17,187 nt of DNA from Spirochaetaceae bacterium. GTDB lineage: Bacteria; Spirochaetota; Spirochaetia; SZUA-6; Fen-1364. The translations under genes were made by a program, and so were the position numbers. Below are positions 1 to 7,045 of the stretch, piece after piece. How positions within the stretch are numbered: position 1 is the first letter of the stretch; every line of letters begins with the position of its first letter. The stretch spans positions 4,498-21,684 of the forward strand of contig PLNO01000030.1 in assembly GCA_003141795.1 (NCBI GenBank). Direction: 5' to 3'. The notes beneath the pieces were generated by a model. That model was not told the DNA's origin. It ran no database searches and was given only the letters and a program-made list of their open reading frames with translations.

Positions 1-20
1 CGGCGCCGGGAAAGAAATGC

Positions 21-46
21 GCGGCACGGGGGGAAGCCCGTGCCGC
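21..46 (-). terminator. Intrinsic terminator of the sugar ABC operon
   Basis: A perfect 10-bp inverted repeat (GCGGCACGGG / CCCGTGCCGC) flanks a 6-nt loop just past the stop codon of the last permease gene. Read on the minus strand, the stem is followed by a pyrimidine-rich tract (GCATTTCTTTCCC). The tail is not a pure T-run, but position and stem strength fit a rho-independent terminator. It suggests the operon ends here, with no further co-transcribed gene such as an ATPase. Confidence 0.75.
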
Positions 47-51
47 ACCGG

Positions 52-918
52 TCAGCCCTTCACCGATCCGGCGAGCAGCCCGCTCATGAAGTAGCGGCTG
101 AGGAAAATATAGATGAGAAGCGTCGGCAGCGCCGCGATCAGGGCTCCTGCCATCTGCACGTTCCACTCCACGGAGTAACTTCCCGCCAGGTTGTTCAGCG
201 CCACGGTGATGGGCTGCAGCGCGGGCCGGCTCGTCACGATGACCGCGAAGAGGAAGTCGTTCCAGATCGAGGTGAACTGCCAGATCATGACCACGACGAA
301 GCCGGGGAGAGAGAGGGGAAAGAGGATGGCGATGTAGATGCCGAGGATCCCTGCGCCGTCGATCTTGCTCGCCTCCAACAGCTCATCGGGGATACCGGCG
401 TAGTAGTTGCGGAAGATCAGGGTGGTGATAGGGATGCCGTACACCACGTGCACGAAGATCAGCCCACCACGGCTGCCGTAGAGGTGCATGCTCTGCAGCA
501 CCCGCACGAGCGGGATGAGGATGCTCTGATAGGGGATGAACATGCCGAACAGCATGAGCGGGAACAGGATGTTCGCGCCCTTGAACCTCCACTTGGACAG
601 CACGTAGCCGTTCATCGAGCCGAGGAACGCCGAGATCAGGGTCGCGGGCACCGCCAGCAGCACGCTGTTCATGAAGTTCTGGGCGAGCCCCTTGACCCCT
701 GCCGACGGCACGCCGACCCACGCCTGGACGAAGCTCGCCAGGCTGAGGCTGGTGGGCAGCTTCCACATCGTGGCGAGGCTCACGTCCTTGAAGCCCTTGA
801 GGCCGGTGACGAGCAGCACGTAGACCGGCATGAGGAAGAGGACCGAGGCGATGATCAGGAGCGCGTAGACGACGATGGTGGACGTCCGCAGCGGTTTCCG
901 CACGGCGAGTGTCGTCAT
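52..918 (-). CDS. gtsC: CUT1 sugar ABC transporter permease, MalG/GtsC type
   Basis: Inner-membrane permease, 288 aa, one of the two channel subunits of a sugar importer. Hydrophobic segments lie at about residues 14-38, 83-104, 117-140, 153-170, 200-217 and 257-275. The EAA loop that docks the ATPase is at about 182-205 (EAS..DGA...........FP). The C-terminus YFMSGLLAGSVKG is the hallmark ending of MalG-type CUT1 permeases. The ATG at 918 is chosen because it overlaps the stop of the preceding permease (ATGA), implying translational coupling. The open frame runs further upstream but only inside that gene. The glucose/mannose (Gts) assignment rests on the cognate binding protein; the permease alone shows only the CUT1 family. 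Confidence 0.93.
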   Translation of the reverse strand: MTTLAVRKPLRTSTIVVYALLIIASVLFLMPVYVLLVTGLKGFKDVSLATMWKLPTSLSLASFVQAWVGVPSAGVKGLAQNFMNSVLLAVPATLISAFLGSMNGYVLSKWRFKGANILFPLMLFGMFIPYQSILIPLVRVLQSMHLYGSRGGLIFVHVVYGIPITTLIFRNYYAGIPDELLEASKIDGAGILGIYIAILFPLSLPGFVVVMIWQFTSIWNDFLFAVIVTSRPALQPITVALNNLAGSYSVEWNVQMAGALIAALPTLLIYIFLSRYFMSGLLAGSVKG

Positions 919-1913
919 GATCGGGCCTCCGATCGTGTCGTGGAAACGAGATAGGGCACGATGAGCAGCGCGACCACGATCAGCAGGATGATGGCGATCG
1001 CGGCGCCCTGGGCGAAGTTGTTGCCGCGGAAGGTCGTGTCCCACATGTAGAAAGCAGGCACATCCGTGGCGAAGGCAGGGCCCGGCCCCGTCATTGATAC
1101 CACGAGGTCGAATATCTTCAGGGATATGTGCCCCAGGACGATGAGCGCGCTCAAGGTCACGGGACGGATCATCGGGATGATGATGCGCCTGTACACCTGG
1201 AACTCCGATGCGCCGTCGACGCGCGCCGCTTCCCGCATTTCGACGGGAATCGATCGGAGGGCGGCCAGGTACATTGCCATGACGTAGCCGGACATCTGCC
1301 ATGTGGCTGCAATCACGACGGAGATCATGGCGATGGAAATCCCGACGTACGGGTTTGTCAGCCCGCCGAGGCCGACGTGCCCGAGGAAGACACCGAACCC
1401 GGAATCGGGATGGATGTAGATGATGGTCGGGTCGGTGAACCAGCCCCACTTCAGGAAGCCCAGCCCGAGCTTGTCGAAGAGGAGGTTGATGCCCGTGGCG
1501 CCGGTCTGTGCCGTGCCCGGGCTGAGGATCCAGCGCCACGCGACACCGGTGACGATGTAGGAGATGGCCATGGGGAAGAGGAAGATGTTGCGGAACAACC
1601 CTTCCCCCTTGATGTGCCTGTCGAGGAGCATGGCGAGGAGGAAGCCGATCACGATGCATGCGATGAGGAACAGGACGGTGAACGTCACCGTGTTGCGAAG
1701 GTCGCAGAGGAACCTGTCCGTGGGCATTGTCCCGAAAAGCTTCGCGAAGTTGCGCAGCCCGACGAAGGTGTAGTCAGGCTCGAACGAATCCCATTTCGTG
1801 AGCGATGCGAACCCCGTGAAACCTATGAAACCGTAGACGAACACCGCGATGAGGACGACCGACGGGGCAATCAGCGCAAGCGAAATAGCCCGGTCCCGCG
1901 AGACTCCCTTCAT
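915..1913 (-). CDS. gtsB: CUT1 sugar ABC transporter permease, MalF/GtsB type
   Basis: Inner-membrane permease, 332 aa, partner of the downstream MalG-type subunit. Hydrophobic segments lie at about 10-36, 75-98, 108-130, 190-218, 252-272 and 300-323. The EAA loop is at about 228-250 (EAARVDGAS...........IIP). A polar stretch at about 131-189, containing GINLLFDKLG and WFTDPT, is the extracytoplasmic loop and resembles glucose/mannose-type permeases more than MalF with its large P2 loop. The ATG at 1913 has a strong upstream AGGGGGG ribosome site. The stop overlaps the start of the next gene by 4 bp. A stem-loop with a T-run separates it from the binding-protein gene, so its expression is probably lower than that of the binding protein. 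Confidence 0.93.
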   Translation of the reverse strand: MKGVSRDRAISLALIAPSVVLIAVFVYGFIGFTGFASLTKWDSFEPDYTFVGLRNFAKLFGTMPTDRFLCDLRNTVTFTVLFLIACIVIGFLLAMLLDRHIKGEGLFRNIFLFPMAISYIVTGVAWRWILSPGTAQTGATGINLLFDKLGLGFLKWGWFTDPTIIYIHPDSGFGVFLGHVGLGGLTNPYVGISIAMISVVIAATWQMSGYVMAMYLAALRSIPVEMREAARVDGASEFQVYRRIIIPMIRPVTLSALIVLGHISLKIFDLVVSMTGPGPAFATDVPAFYMWDTTFRGNNFAQGAAIAIILLIVVALLIVPYLVSTTRSEARS

Positions 1914-1925
1914 GCATGCCCCCCT

Positions 1926-1959
1926 GAAAAAATCTGCCAGGCTCCTGGGAGCCTGGCAG
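1926..1959 (-). terminator. Intercistronic stem-loop with T-run, partial terminator
   Basis: An 11-bp perfect stem (CTGCCAGGCTC / GAGCCTGGCAG, 1934-1944 with 1949-1959) closes a 4-nt loop. In the minus-strand sense it is followed directly by ATTTTTT. This is a textbook intrinsic terminator by shape, yet it lies inside the operon between the binding-protein stop (1992) and the first permease start (1913). Such elements commonly let most transcripts stop after the binding-protein gene, or protect its 3' end, giving excess binding protein over permease. That role is inferred. Confidence 0.8.
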
Positions 1960-1991
1960 GTTGGAATGTTGAACTCTACAGTGAAGCGGTA

Positions 1992-3245
1992 CTATTTGCC
2001 GCCGTTGTCGGTCGCTGCCTGCTCGAGTGCCTTCTGGGTTGCCGCGACGTCGCCCTTCGTCGCGAAGGTGTTCACGATGTCCTTGTACACCGTTGCCCAT
2101 TTCTCCGTTGCCGCCGCGCCGTGCACGACGCTCGGAACGATGGCGTTGGAGCTCCAGTCCTTCATTGCCGACTGGAGGTACTCGTTGAACAGCGCGGGAT
2201 CACTGTCCGTGCGGGCCGCGATGGAGCCCTTCTTGGGGTTGAACGCTTCCTGGCCGGCCTTGGAGCCGCAGACCTTCAGCCAGTTCATGGCGTTGGTCTG
2301 GTTCTTCACGTTCTTGGGAAGCGTGAAGCTGTCGGACAACGCGTCGTAAATCCCGATGGATCCGGGGACCGCCTGCCAGCCGTAGCCGGTGTAGCCCTTG
2401 GCCGTGAACCAGCCGTTGACCCAGTCGCCCATGATGTGCATGGCGGCCTTGTTGTCCACCAGATACTGCACGGCCTGATCCCACGTCAGAGCCGAGTAGT
2501 CCGTGTTCACGTACGGGAGCACCTTCTTGAACGTCGCCAGGGCCTGGGTCACCTTGGCATCCGACCACGAGGTCGCGCCGGTCCAGAGGCCCTTATAGCC
2601 GTCGGCGCCGAGCGTTGCGACAAGGATCGTCTCGAAAGTGTGTCCTGCTTCCCAACCCTCTTTCGTTCCGATGGCCAGGGGGATGATTCCCTTCGACTTG
2701 AAGACCTTTGCGACCTTGAAGAACTCGTCCCAGGTCGTGGGTGGCTGGAGCTTGTTGTCTTCGAAGACCTTCTTGTTGTACCACATGACGTTGGCCCTGT
2801 GGATGTCAACGGGAACGCCCCAGTAGTGGCCCTTGTATTGCAGGAGGGAGAGGAGGTCCTTTGGGAAGACCTTATCTAGACCTTCGGAGGTGTAAAAGGC
2901 ATCAAGGGGCTGCAGGTACTTCTCGGGATCGTACTTTTCAACCTCCAGGCCTGCGTGGAGCTGGAATGCGTCGGGGGGATCTCCGCCGGTCAACCGGGTG
3001 GAGAGGACCGCTTTTGCGTTGGTGCCGGCGCCGCCGGACACCGTGGCGTTGACGATCTCGACCTTGGGATACGCCTTGTGGTAGACGTCGTAGAGGGCAT
3101 TGAGGCCTTCAGCCTCGCCGCCTGCCGTCCACCAGGAGAAGATTTCGAGCTTGTTGCTCTTCCCGCCACCCCCGCATGCCGCGAGGGAGAGGGAGAAGCC
3201 GAGGACAAGCGCGATCGAAAGACCGGAAATCAGTTTTCGGACCAT
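1992..3245 (-). CDS. gtsA: Sugar-binding lipoprotein of CUT1 ABC transporter, glucose/mannose (GtsA) type
   Basis: Extracytoplasmic solute-binding protein, 417 aa, family 1. It begins with a lipoprotein signal: positively charged MVRK, hydrophobic core, lipobox LAAC with Cys24, then a GGGGKS linker. The mature N-terminus has the WWTAGGEAEGL, YPKVEIVNATVSGGAG and GGDPPDAFQLHAG blocks, which I recognise from GtsA-like glucose/mannose-binding proteins; this is the basis for the substrate guess. An aromatic-rich middle and C-terminal half (VMWYNKK, HIMGDWVNGWF) fits a sugar site. The ATG at 3245 follows a strong AGGAGG site with 7-8 nt spacing. It is the first gene of the sugar operon, under its own promoter. 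The substrate could be another hexose or oligosaccharide. Confidence 0.92.
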   Translation of the reverse strand: MVRKLISGLSIALVLGFSLSLAACGGGGKSNKLEIFSWWTAGGEAEGLNALYDVYHKAYPKVEIVNATVSGGAGTNAKAVLSTRLTGGDPPDAFQLHAGLEVEKYDPEKYLQPLDAFYTSEGLDKVFPKDLLSLLQYKGHYWGVPVDIHRANVMWYNKKVFEDNKLQPPTTWDEFFKVAKVFKSKGIIPLAIGTKEGWEAGHTFETILVATLGADGYKGLWTGATSWSDAKVTQALATFKKVLPYVNTDYSALTWDQAVQYLVDNKAAMHIMGDWVNGWFTAKGYTGYGWQAVPGSIGIYDALSDSFTLPKNVKNQTNAMNWLKVCGSKAGQEAFNPKKGSIAARTDSDPALFNEYLQSAMKDWSSNAIVPSVVHGAAATEKWATVYKDIVNTFATKGDVAATQKALEQAATDNGGK

Positions 3246-3292
3246 GACCGATTCCTCCTCTTCAATTTAGATGTTTGTAATGATGACGGCTC

Positions 3293-3321
3293 AGGGTAGT
3301 TCTGGGGGTCGGGGCTGTCAA
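3293..3321 (-). promoter_or_regulatory. Sigma70-type promoter of the sugar ABC operon
   Basis: On the minus strand a consensus -35 box TTGACA (3321-3316) is separated by exactly 17 nt from TACCCT (3298-3293), a 3-of-6 match to the -10 consensus. It would start RNA near 3286, leaving about 40 nt of leader before the AGGAGG site and ATG at 3245. The weak -10 box would suit an activator or a repressible promoter, but I see no convincing operator in the leader. Confidence 0.6.
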
Positions 3322-3324
3322 GCG

Positions 3325-3343
3325 CCGGCCCCTTTGGAGCCGG
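3325..3343 (-). terminator. Possible weak terminator hairpin after the CoA-transferase gene
   Basis: An 8-bp stem with one G-T wobble (minus sense CCGGCTCC-AAA-GGGGCCGG) lies 5 nt past the CoA-transferase stop. There is no T-run, so intrinsic termination is uncertain. The hairpin ends only a few bases before the -35 box of the sugar operon, so read-through from the TetR/KAS/CoA-transferase transcript into the sugar genes is possible. Confidence 0.4.
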
Positions 3344-3347
3344 TCTC

Positions 3348-4655
3348 CTATGTCAGCCCGATGGCCCTGGCTTTTGCGGAAAGTTCCGCCCTGAAGTCAG
3401 GGTGCGCAATGGCGATGAGCGCCCGAACGCGCTCGCGCACCGTGCGGCCGCGCAGGTGCGCGATGCCGTGCTCGGTCACGACGATGTCCACATTGGAACG
3501 GTGCAGCGTCACCGCCGTGCCCTCGGGAAGTGTGGGGACGATCGTCGACACCTTCCCCGCCTTGGCGGTGCTGTAACATGCAATGATCGATTTGCCCATG
3601 CCGTCGAGGCCCTCCACGGCGCCGATCGCCGTGTCCGCCTGCCCGCCGGTCCCCGAATACTGGGTCGTTCCGATGGATTCACTCGCCACCTGTCCGGTAA
3701 GGTCCACCATGAGGCACGTGTTGACGGACACCATCTTCGTGTTCTGCCGGATCACCGCCGGATCGTTCACCCACCTGCCGCGCTCGAACTGCACGGCGAC
3801 ATTGTCGTCCAGCCAGTCGTAGAGCTTGCGGGAGCCCATCGCGAAGCAGCACACGAACTTCCCCTTCATGAGCCCCTTGCACTGGTTGGTGACCACGCCC
3901 ATCTCGTAGAGCTCCATCATGGAGTCCACCATCATCTCCGTATGTACGCCGAGATCGCGCTTGTCCCTGAGGGCGAGGGCCGCCGCATTGGGGATGCCGC
4001 CGATGCCGAGCTGTATCGTGCTCCCGTTCTCCACGAGCTCGGCGATGTGCCCGCCGATGGCGAGGTCGGTGTCCGTCGGTGACGGGGAGGGGAGGGTCGG
4101 GACCTCCTGCTCGTGCTCAACGAAGAGGTCGACGCGGGAGACGTGGACCTGCGTGTCTCCGAACGTGCGGGGCAGCCGCGGATTCACTTCCAGCACGACG
4201 GTCCCCGCTGCCTCGATGACGTCCTTTTCATAGGTGATGCCGAGCGACAGGGAAACGTAGCCGTGCTTGTCCGGCGGGGTGCACGTGCCGAAGAACATGT
4301 CGGCGCGATGCGCGTGGATCCTGTCCGCCGCGGCCCGGTGCAGCATGTTCGGCACGTAGGTGACGGTGCCGGTTCCCGCCTTCAGCGCTTCCCGGGAGCC
4401 AGGGGCGTGAAACCACGAGGCGAGCTCGAAGTGCCCCTTCATCTCGGGACGCATGTAGAAGTCGTAGGGCTTGAGCGTAAGGACGGAGAACACCCGCACG
4501 TCTTCCACCCTGTCGGCCACGATGTGGAAACGCGACATGCAGCCCTGGGGCTCCGAGGCGCATTGCGCAACGATGACGTCATTGCCGCTTGCGATCCGAG
4601 AGACAGCGGTGTCGATGTCGACCAGCTTCCTCTTGTACTCGTCCTGCCACTGCAT
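3348..4655 (-). CDS. CoA-transferase, acetyl-CoA hydrolase/4-hydroxybutyrate CoA-transferase family
   Basis: Cytoplasmic family I-type CoA-transferase, 435 aa, the normal length for 4-hydroxybutyrate/butyryl-CoA:acetate CoA-transferases. The likely reaction is transfer of CoA from an acyl-CoA such as acetyl-CoA to a carboxylate. Visible landmarks: GIGGIPNA (218-225), the HTEM block with the predicted catalytic Glu240, the GTGGQAD glycine-rich loop (335-341) and EHGIAHLRG (395-403). All are intact, so the enzyme should be active. The ATG at 4655 follows AAAGGAGG with a 5-nt spacer. The gene starts 15 bp after the KASIII-like gene and is third in the TetR-led transcript. It is the only acyl-CoA-forming enzyme in the window and probably activates the acid imported by the Liv-type transporter. 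An acetyl-CoA hydrolase activity cannot be excluded; the substrate is unknown. Confidence 0.9.
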   Translation of the reverse strand: MQWQDEYKRKLVDIDTAVSRIASGNDVIVAQCASEPQGCMSRFHIVADRVEDVRVFSVLTLKPYDFYMRPEMKGHFELASWFHAPGSREALKAGTGTVTYVPNMLHRAAADRIHAHRADMFFGTCTPPDKHGYVSLSLGITYEKDVIEAAGTVVLEVNPRLPRTFGDTQVHVSRVDLFVEHEQEVPTLPSPSPTDTDLAIGGHIAELVENGSTIQLGIGGIPNAAALALRDKRDLGVHTEMMVDSMMELYEMGVVTNQCKGLMKGKFVCCFAMGSRKLYDWLDDNVAVQFERGRWVNDPAVIRQNTKMVSVNTCLMVDLTGQVASESIGTTQYSGTGGQADTAIGAVEGLDGMGKSIIACYSTAKAGKVSTIVPTLPEGTAVTLHRSNVDIVVTEHGIAHLRGRTVRERVRALIAIAHPDFRAELSAKARAIGLT

Positions 4656-4670
4656 TGTCGCCTCCTTTGC

Positions 4671-5690
4671 CTACAGTCGAAGGAGATTTGCACCGACGGC
4701 CAGCCCCGCGCCCGAAGCGACGAACACCAACATGTCGCCCTTCTTCGTCCGGCCCTCACGGAGCGCCGTGTGCAGAGCCATGGGGATGCAGGCGGATCCC
4801 GTGTAGCCGTAGCGGTCCATGACGCACGTGGTCTTCTCCGTCGGCAGCCCCAGCTCGCCCATGACCTTGTCGATCACCGAACGGTTGATCTGCGTGAAGA
4901 GGATGTGGTCCACCTGGTCGAGCCTCCGTCCTGCCTTGTCGAGGAGACGGTGCACCATCGGCGGCCAGAGCTTCACATTGCGGTCCCCGGGGAGCCGCTG
5001 CAGAAGCTCCAGGCCCCAGGTCCCCGCGTCGAGGAGTTCCTTCGTGACGGGTTTCCGCGTGCCCCCGGCGTAGACGCCGACGTAGTTCCATTGCGTGCCG
5101 TCCGTTTTCAGCGCACCTTCGATGTAGCCCTCGGTCCCCTCCTCGTCGCGGTGCAGCAGGACCGCTCCCGCCCCGTCGGCGAAGATCGTCCAGCCGAACT
5201 CGTCCCCCGGCCGCAGATAGGCGGGCATGTCGTACACGCCGATGACCAGGGCGTAGCGGAGGGTTCGGTCGGTGATCATTGCGCGGGCAACGGTGTCCAG
5301 TGCAGTGACGAAGCTCGCGCAGGAGGCGCAGACATCGAAGGCCCCCGAATCGGTTTCCCCACCCTGAAGCCTCCCCTGGACGATGATCGCCGTGGCGGGG
5401 GAAATGTATTCGGGCGTGTCCGTTGCCACAACGAACAACCCGACGTCGGCCGGCTGCACCGCGGCATCCGCCAGGGCCGCGCGTGCGGCTTTCTCCGCGA
5501 AGTCTGCCGTCGTCTCGGGAATGCCGCGAAGGCGCGCGATGTGACGGGCGCGGATCCCGATCCTGGACTCCAGACGCTGCGCGTCGAAGGAGATGCCTGT
5601 GAGCCGGGAGAGCTCTGCGTTGTTGATTGCCTGTCCCGGGGCGTAGATCCCGGTGCCGATGATGCGGGCTGTCGCGCCCTTCACTTCCAT
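4671..5690 (-). CDS. KASIII (FabH)-like thiolase-superfamily enzyme with altered catalytic residues
   Basis: A 339-aa protein with the FabH/KASIII fold pattern: N-terminal IIGTGIYAPGQ, the R/G-rich IGIRARH segment, AFDVCASCASF carrying the predicted nucleophile Cys124, FADGAGAVLL (170-179) and GAGLAVGA near the C-terminus. Where E. coli FabH has its catalytic His (PHQAN) this protein has FTQIN, so His is replaced by Thr266. Where FabH has Asn (YGNTS) it has YGYTG, so Asn is replaced by Tyr296. The usual decarboxylating His/Asn pair is therefore absent, suggesting acyl transfer or retro-Claisen chemistry rather than malonyl condensation (inference). The ATG at 5690 lies 2 nt past the TetR stop, and its AAGGAG site is inside the end of the TetR gene, indicating coupling. 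An HMG-CoA-synthase- or PhlA-like role is possible. Confidence 0.82.
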   Translation of the reverse strand: MEVKGATARIIGTGIYAPGQAINNAELSRLTGISFDAQRLESRIGIRARHIARLRGIPETTADFAEKAARAALADAAVQPADVGLFVVATDTPEYISPATAIIVQGRLQGGETDSGAFDVCASCASFVTALDTVARAMITDRTLRYALVIGVYDMPAYLRPGDEFGWTIFADGAGAVLLHRDEEGTEGYIEGALKTDGTQWNYVGVYAGGTRKPVTKELLDAGTWGLELLQRLPGDRNVKLWPPMVHRLLDKAGRRLDQVDHILFTQINRSVIDKVMGELGLPTEKTTCVMDRYGYTGSACIPMALHTALREGRTKKGDMLVFVASGAGLAVGANLLRL

Positions 5691-5692
5691 GT

Positions 5693-6853
5693 TCACTCCT
5701 TCACCTCGAGCCAGTCGGCGAACCCGTGCGAGAGGTAGCCTGCGATGGCCTCGACCGCCGCGCGGGAATTGGCCGGCGATGTGTCGAACGCACTCTCGAT
5801 CCCCAGGTAATGGGCGATGCCGAGGAGGAACTCGATCGCGGTCTGCTGATCGGCATCCCCATTGCCCTCGGGGTTCTTGCGATACCCCACGGCGAAGTGG
5901 CCGTAGTAATCGAGCACGGCGGAGGGCACGACGAACTCCGCCTCCCGTACCAGGGGATAGCAGTCCTTGTCGATGGAAAGGTACACGAGCCACAGCCACA
6001 GGCCCCGCAGCTCCCGTTCCAGGCGGTTCAGGGGGGCGCCGTCGCGGGGCGGCAGGTTCTGCGCGATGAAGGAGCGCACGTCGTGGCCGATGAGACGGAT
6101 GAGCTCCGAGAGGTATGCTTCCTTTGATTCGAAGTAACTATAGAAGGAACCGACGGAAAGCTCGGCCCTGTCGGTGATCTCGTGGATGTTCGTGTCGAAG
6201 AACCCCTTCTCCCCGATCAGCGTCTTTCCCGCACGCAACAGCCTCTCCCGGGCGTTTGCCGCAAGGGGCACCGGCAGGGGATGCGCCGTGCCGCCGAAGA
6301 CCCTGTCAGGATCGAATCCCATTCCGCCGAAAAGGCCCCTGCGGAGGATGGCATCGAGGTCGTCGACGTTGATCGCCACGCCGTGCAGCGCCGAACGGAT
6401 CGCGCAGAAACGGACCCCACCGAACGCGAAGAGGTACTCGGGGAGCCCCGCCTCCTTGCCGAGCGCCGCGCTGAGGCTCTGCGTGTAGACGGCGACGAGG
6501 CTGCGTTCGTATTCGAAGAACCTGTACTGGCCTTCGCGGAAGACCGCCACCAGATCCGCATGGTTTGCGGAGAAGTCCACGACGGCGTGCACGAGGGAGT
6601 GAAGGCGTTCTGTCTGGTCGGCGCCGTGCGGCGCGGCAACGGCGTCTCGGATCATCTCCAGCACACGCTGGAGAATGCGGCGGAACAGCGTTTCCTTGCC
6701 GTCGAAGTAGCGGTAGAACACGCCATTGGAGAGCCCGGCCGCGCGGCAGATCGCCGCAACGGAGACGGTGCCGTACCACTCCTTCGAGAAAAGAGCCACC
6801 GCTGATGCGAGAAGGCGTTCCTCAATCTGCGATGAGCCCTTGTGCCCCGACAA
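5693..6853 (-). CDS. Double-length TetR-family regulator with two tandem TetR units
   Basis: A 386-aa protein, about twice the usual TetR length. The first TetR_N helix-turn-helix unit spans about residues 11-58 (ICRAAGLSNGVFYRYFDGKE) and its ligand-type helical domain runs to about 190. A second unit starts near 200 (RERLLRAGK), with its helix-turn-helix at about 218-248 (ITDRAELSVGSFYSYFESKE), followed by a second helical domain. Both recognition-helix cores (FYxYFxxKE) look intact. The start is TTG at 6853, supported by a GGAG site 8 nt upstream and by lack of an in-frame ATG near the first domain; the nearby ATG at 6867 is out of frame. It is first in a transcript with a KASIII-like enzyme and a CoA-transferase, and divergent from the second KASIII gene. 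Two matching palindromes in the control region are its probable operators, so it likely represses both directions and itself. The inducer is probably an acyl-CoA or the imported acid (inference). Confidence 0.88.
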   Translation of the reverse strand: MSGHKGSSQIEERLLASAVALFSKEWYGTVSVAAICRAAGLSNGVFYRYFDGKETLFRRILQRVLEMIRDAVAAPHGADQTERLHSLVHAVVDFSANHADLVAVFREGQYRFFEYERSLVAVYTQSLSAALGKEAGLPEYLFAFGGVRFCAIRSALHGVAINVDDLDAILRRGLFGGMGFDPDRVFGGTAHPLPVPLAANARERLLRAGKTLIGEKGFFDTNIHEITDRAELSVGSFYSYFESKEAYLSELIRLIGHDVRSFIAQNLPPRDGAPLNRLERELRGLWLWLVYLSIDKDCYPLVREAEFVVPSAVLDYYGHFAVGYRKNPEGNGDADQQTAIEFLLGIAHYLGIESAFDTSPANSRAAVEAIAGYLSHGFADWLEVKE

Positions 6854-6870
6854 ATCGTACGCTCCATTTT

Positions 6871-6895
6871 CGTGAGAGATGATTCAATTGTCACG
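6871..6895. promoter_or_regulatory. Operator O1, 25-bp imperfect palindrome at the TetR promoter
   Basis: Centred on T6883, 9 of 12 positions pair across the axis, including perfect outer arms CGTGA/TCACG and the core TGATTCA. The left 16 bases (CGTGAGAGATGATTCA) recur with one change at 7009-7024. O1 begins 2 nt downstream of the TATAAT box of the TetR promoter, so bound protein would cover the transcription start. This is typical of autorepression by a TetR-family protein. Confidence 0.75.
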
Positions 6896-6897
6896 AG

Positions 6898-6926
6898 ATT
6901 ATATCGGGTTCTTTGTGCAAACGCAA
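6898..6926 (-). promoter_or_regulatory. Promoter of the TetR/KASIII/CoA-transferase transcript
   Basis: On the minus strand a perfect TATAAT (6903-6898) is preceded at exactly 17 nt by TTGCGT (6926-6921), matching the first three bases of the -35 consensus. Predicted RNA start is near 6891, inside operator O1, with a leader of about 38 nt before the TTG start at 6853. Confidence 0.68.
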
Positions 6927-6979
6927 CAAAAAAGTGCATTCAAGTAGGACGTAAATCGAAAATATCGTGCAGAAAAAGC

Positions 6980-7008
6980 TTGACATCAGGATATGGCGGG
7001 TTTAAAAC
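6980..7008 (+). promoter_or_regulatory. Promoter of the rightward KASIII/SDR/Liv/hydrolase/thiolase transcript
   Basis: A perfect TTGACA (6980-6985) is followed after 17 nt by TAAAAC (7003-7008), a 4-of-6 match to TATAAT. The predicted RNA start near 7015 falls inside operator O2. No other clear promoter is visible before livK, so this may drive everything to 16384. The interval 6854-7045, including 6904-6979, is much more AT-rich than the genes around it and holds no coding sequence. Confidence 0.7.
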
Positions 7009-7033
7009 CGTGAGAGTTGATTCAGCTATCATG
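7009..7033. promoter_or_regulatory. Operator O2, second copy of the 25-bp imperfect palindrome
   Basis: Centred on T7021, 9 of 12 positions pair across the axis. It shares CGTGAGAG-T-TGATTCA with O1 (15 of 16 bases identical, same orientation). It begins directly after the -10 box of the rightward promoter and ends at the ribosome site of the KASIII-like gene. The centres of O1 and O2 are 138 bp apart, about 13 helical turns. Confidence 0.75.
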
Positions 7034-7045
7034 GGAGATGTAACG

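Noticed and set aside
1128..2879. Long open frame on the plus strand opposite the sugar genes (583 codons)
   Set aside because: It is rich in Arg, Glu, Asp, Gly and His with no fold pattern, lies antisense to two conserved sugar-transport genes, and is expected from the high GC codon bias.
3246..3290. A LacI- or ROK-type operator in the sugar operon leader
   Set aside because: I looked for an inverted repeat around the predicted start and found none convincing.
4113..5738. Plus-strand open frame (541 codons) opposite the KASIII-like and CoA-transferase genes
   Set aside because: No recognisable domain, no ribosome site, and both opposite genes have intact catalytic blocks.
6904..6979. Further palindromes between the two promoters, such as TTTGT-N9-ACAAA near 6911-6929
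   Set aside because: Only 5 short pairs match and there is no second copy; too weak to call a binding site.
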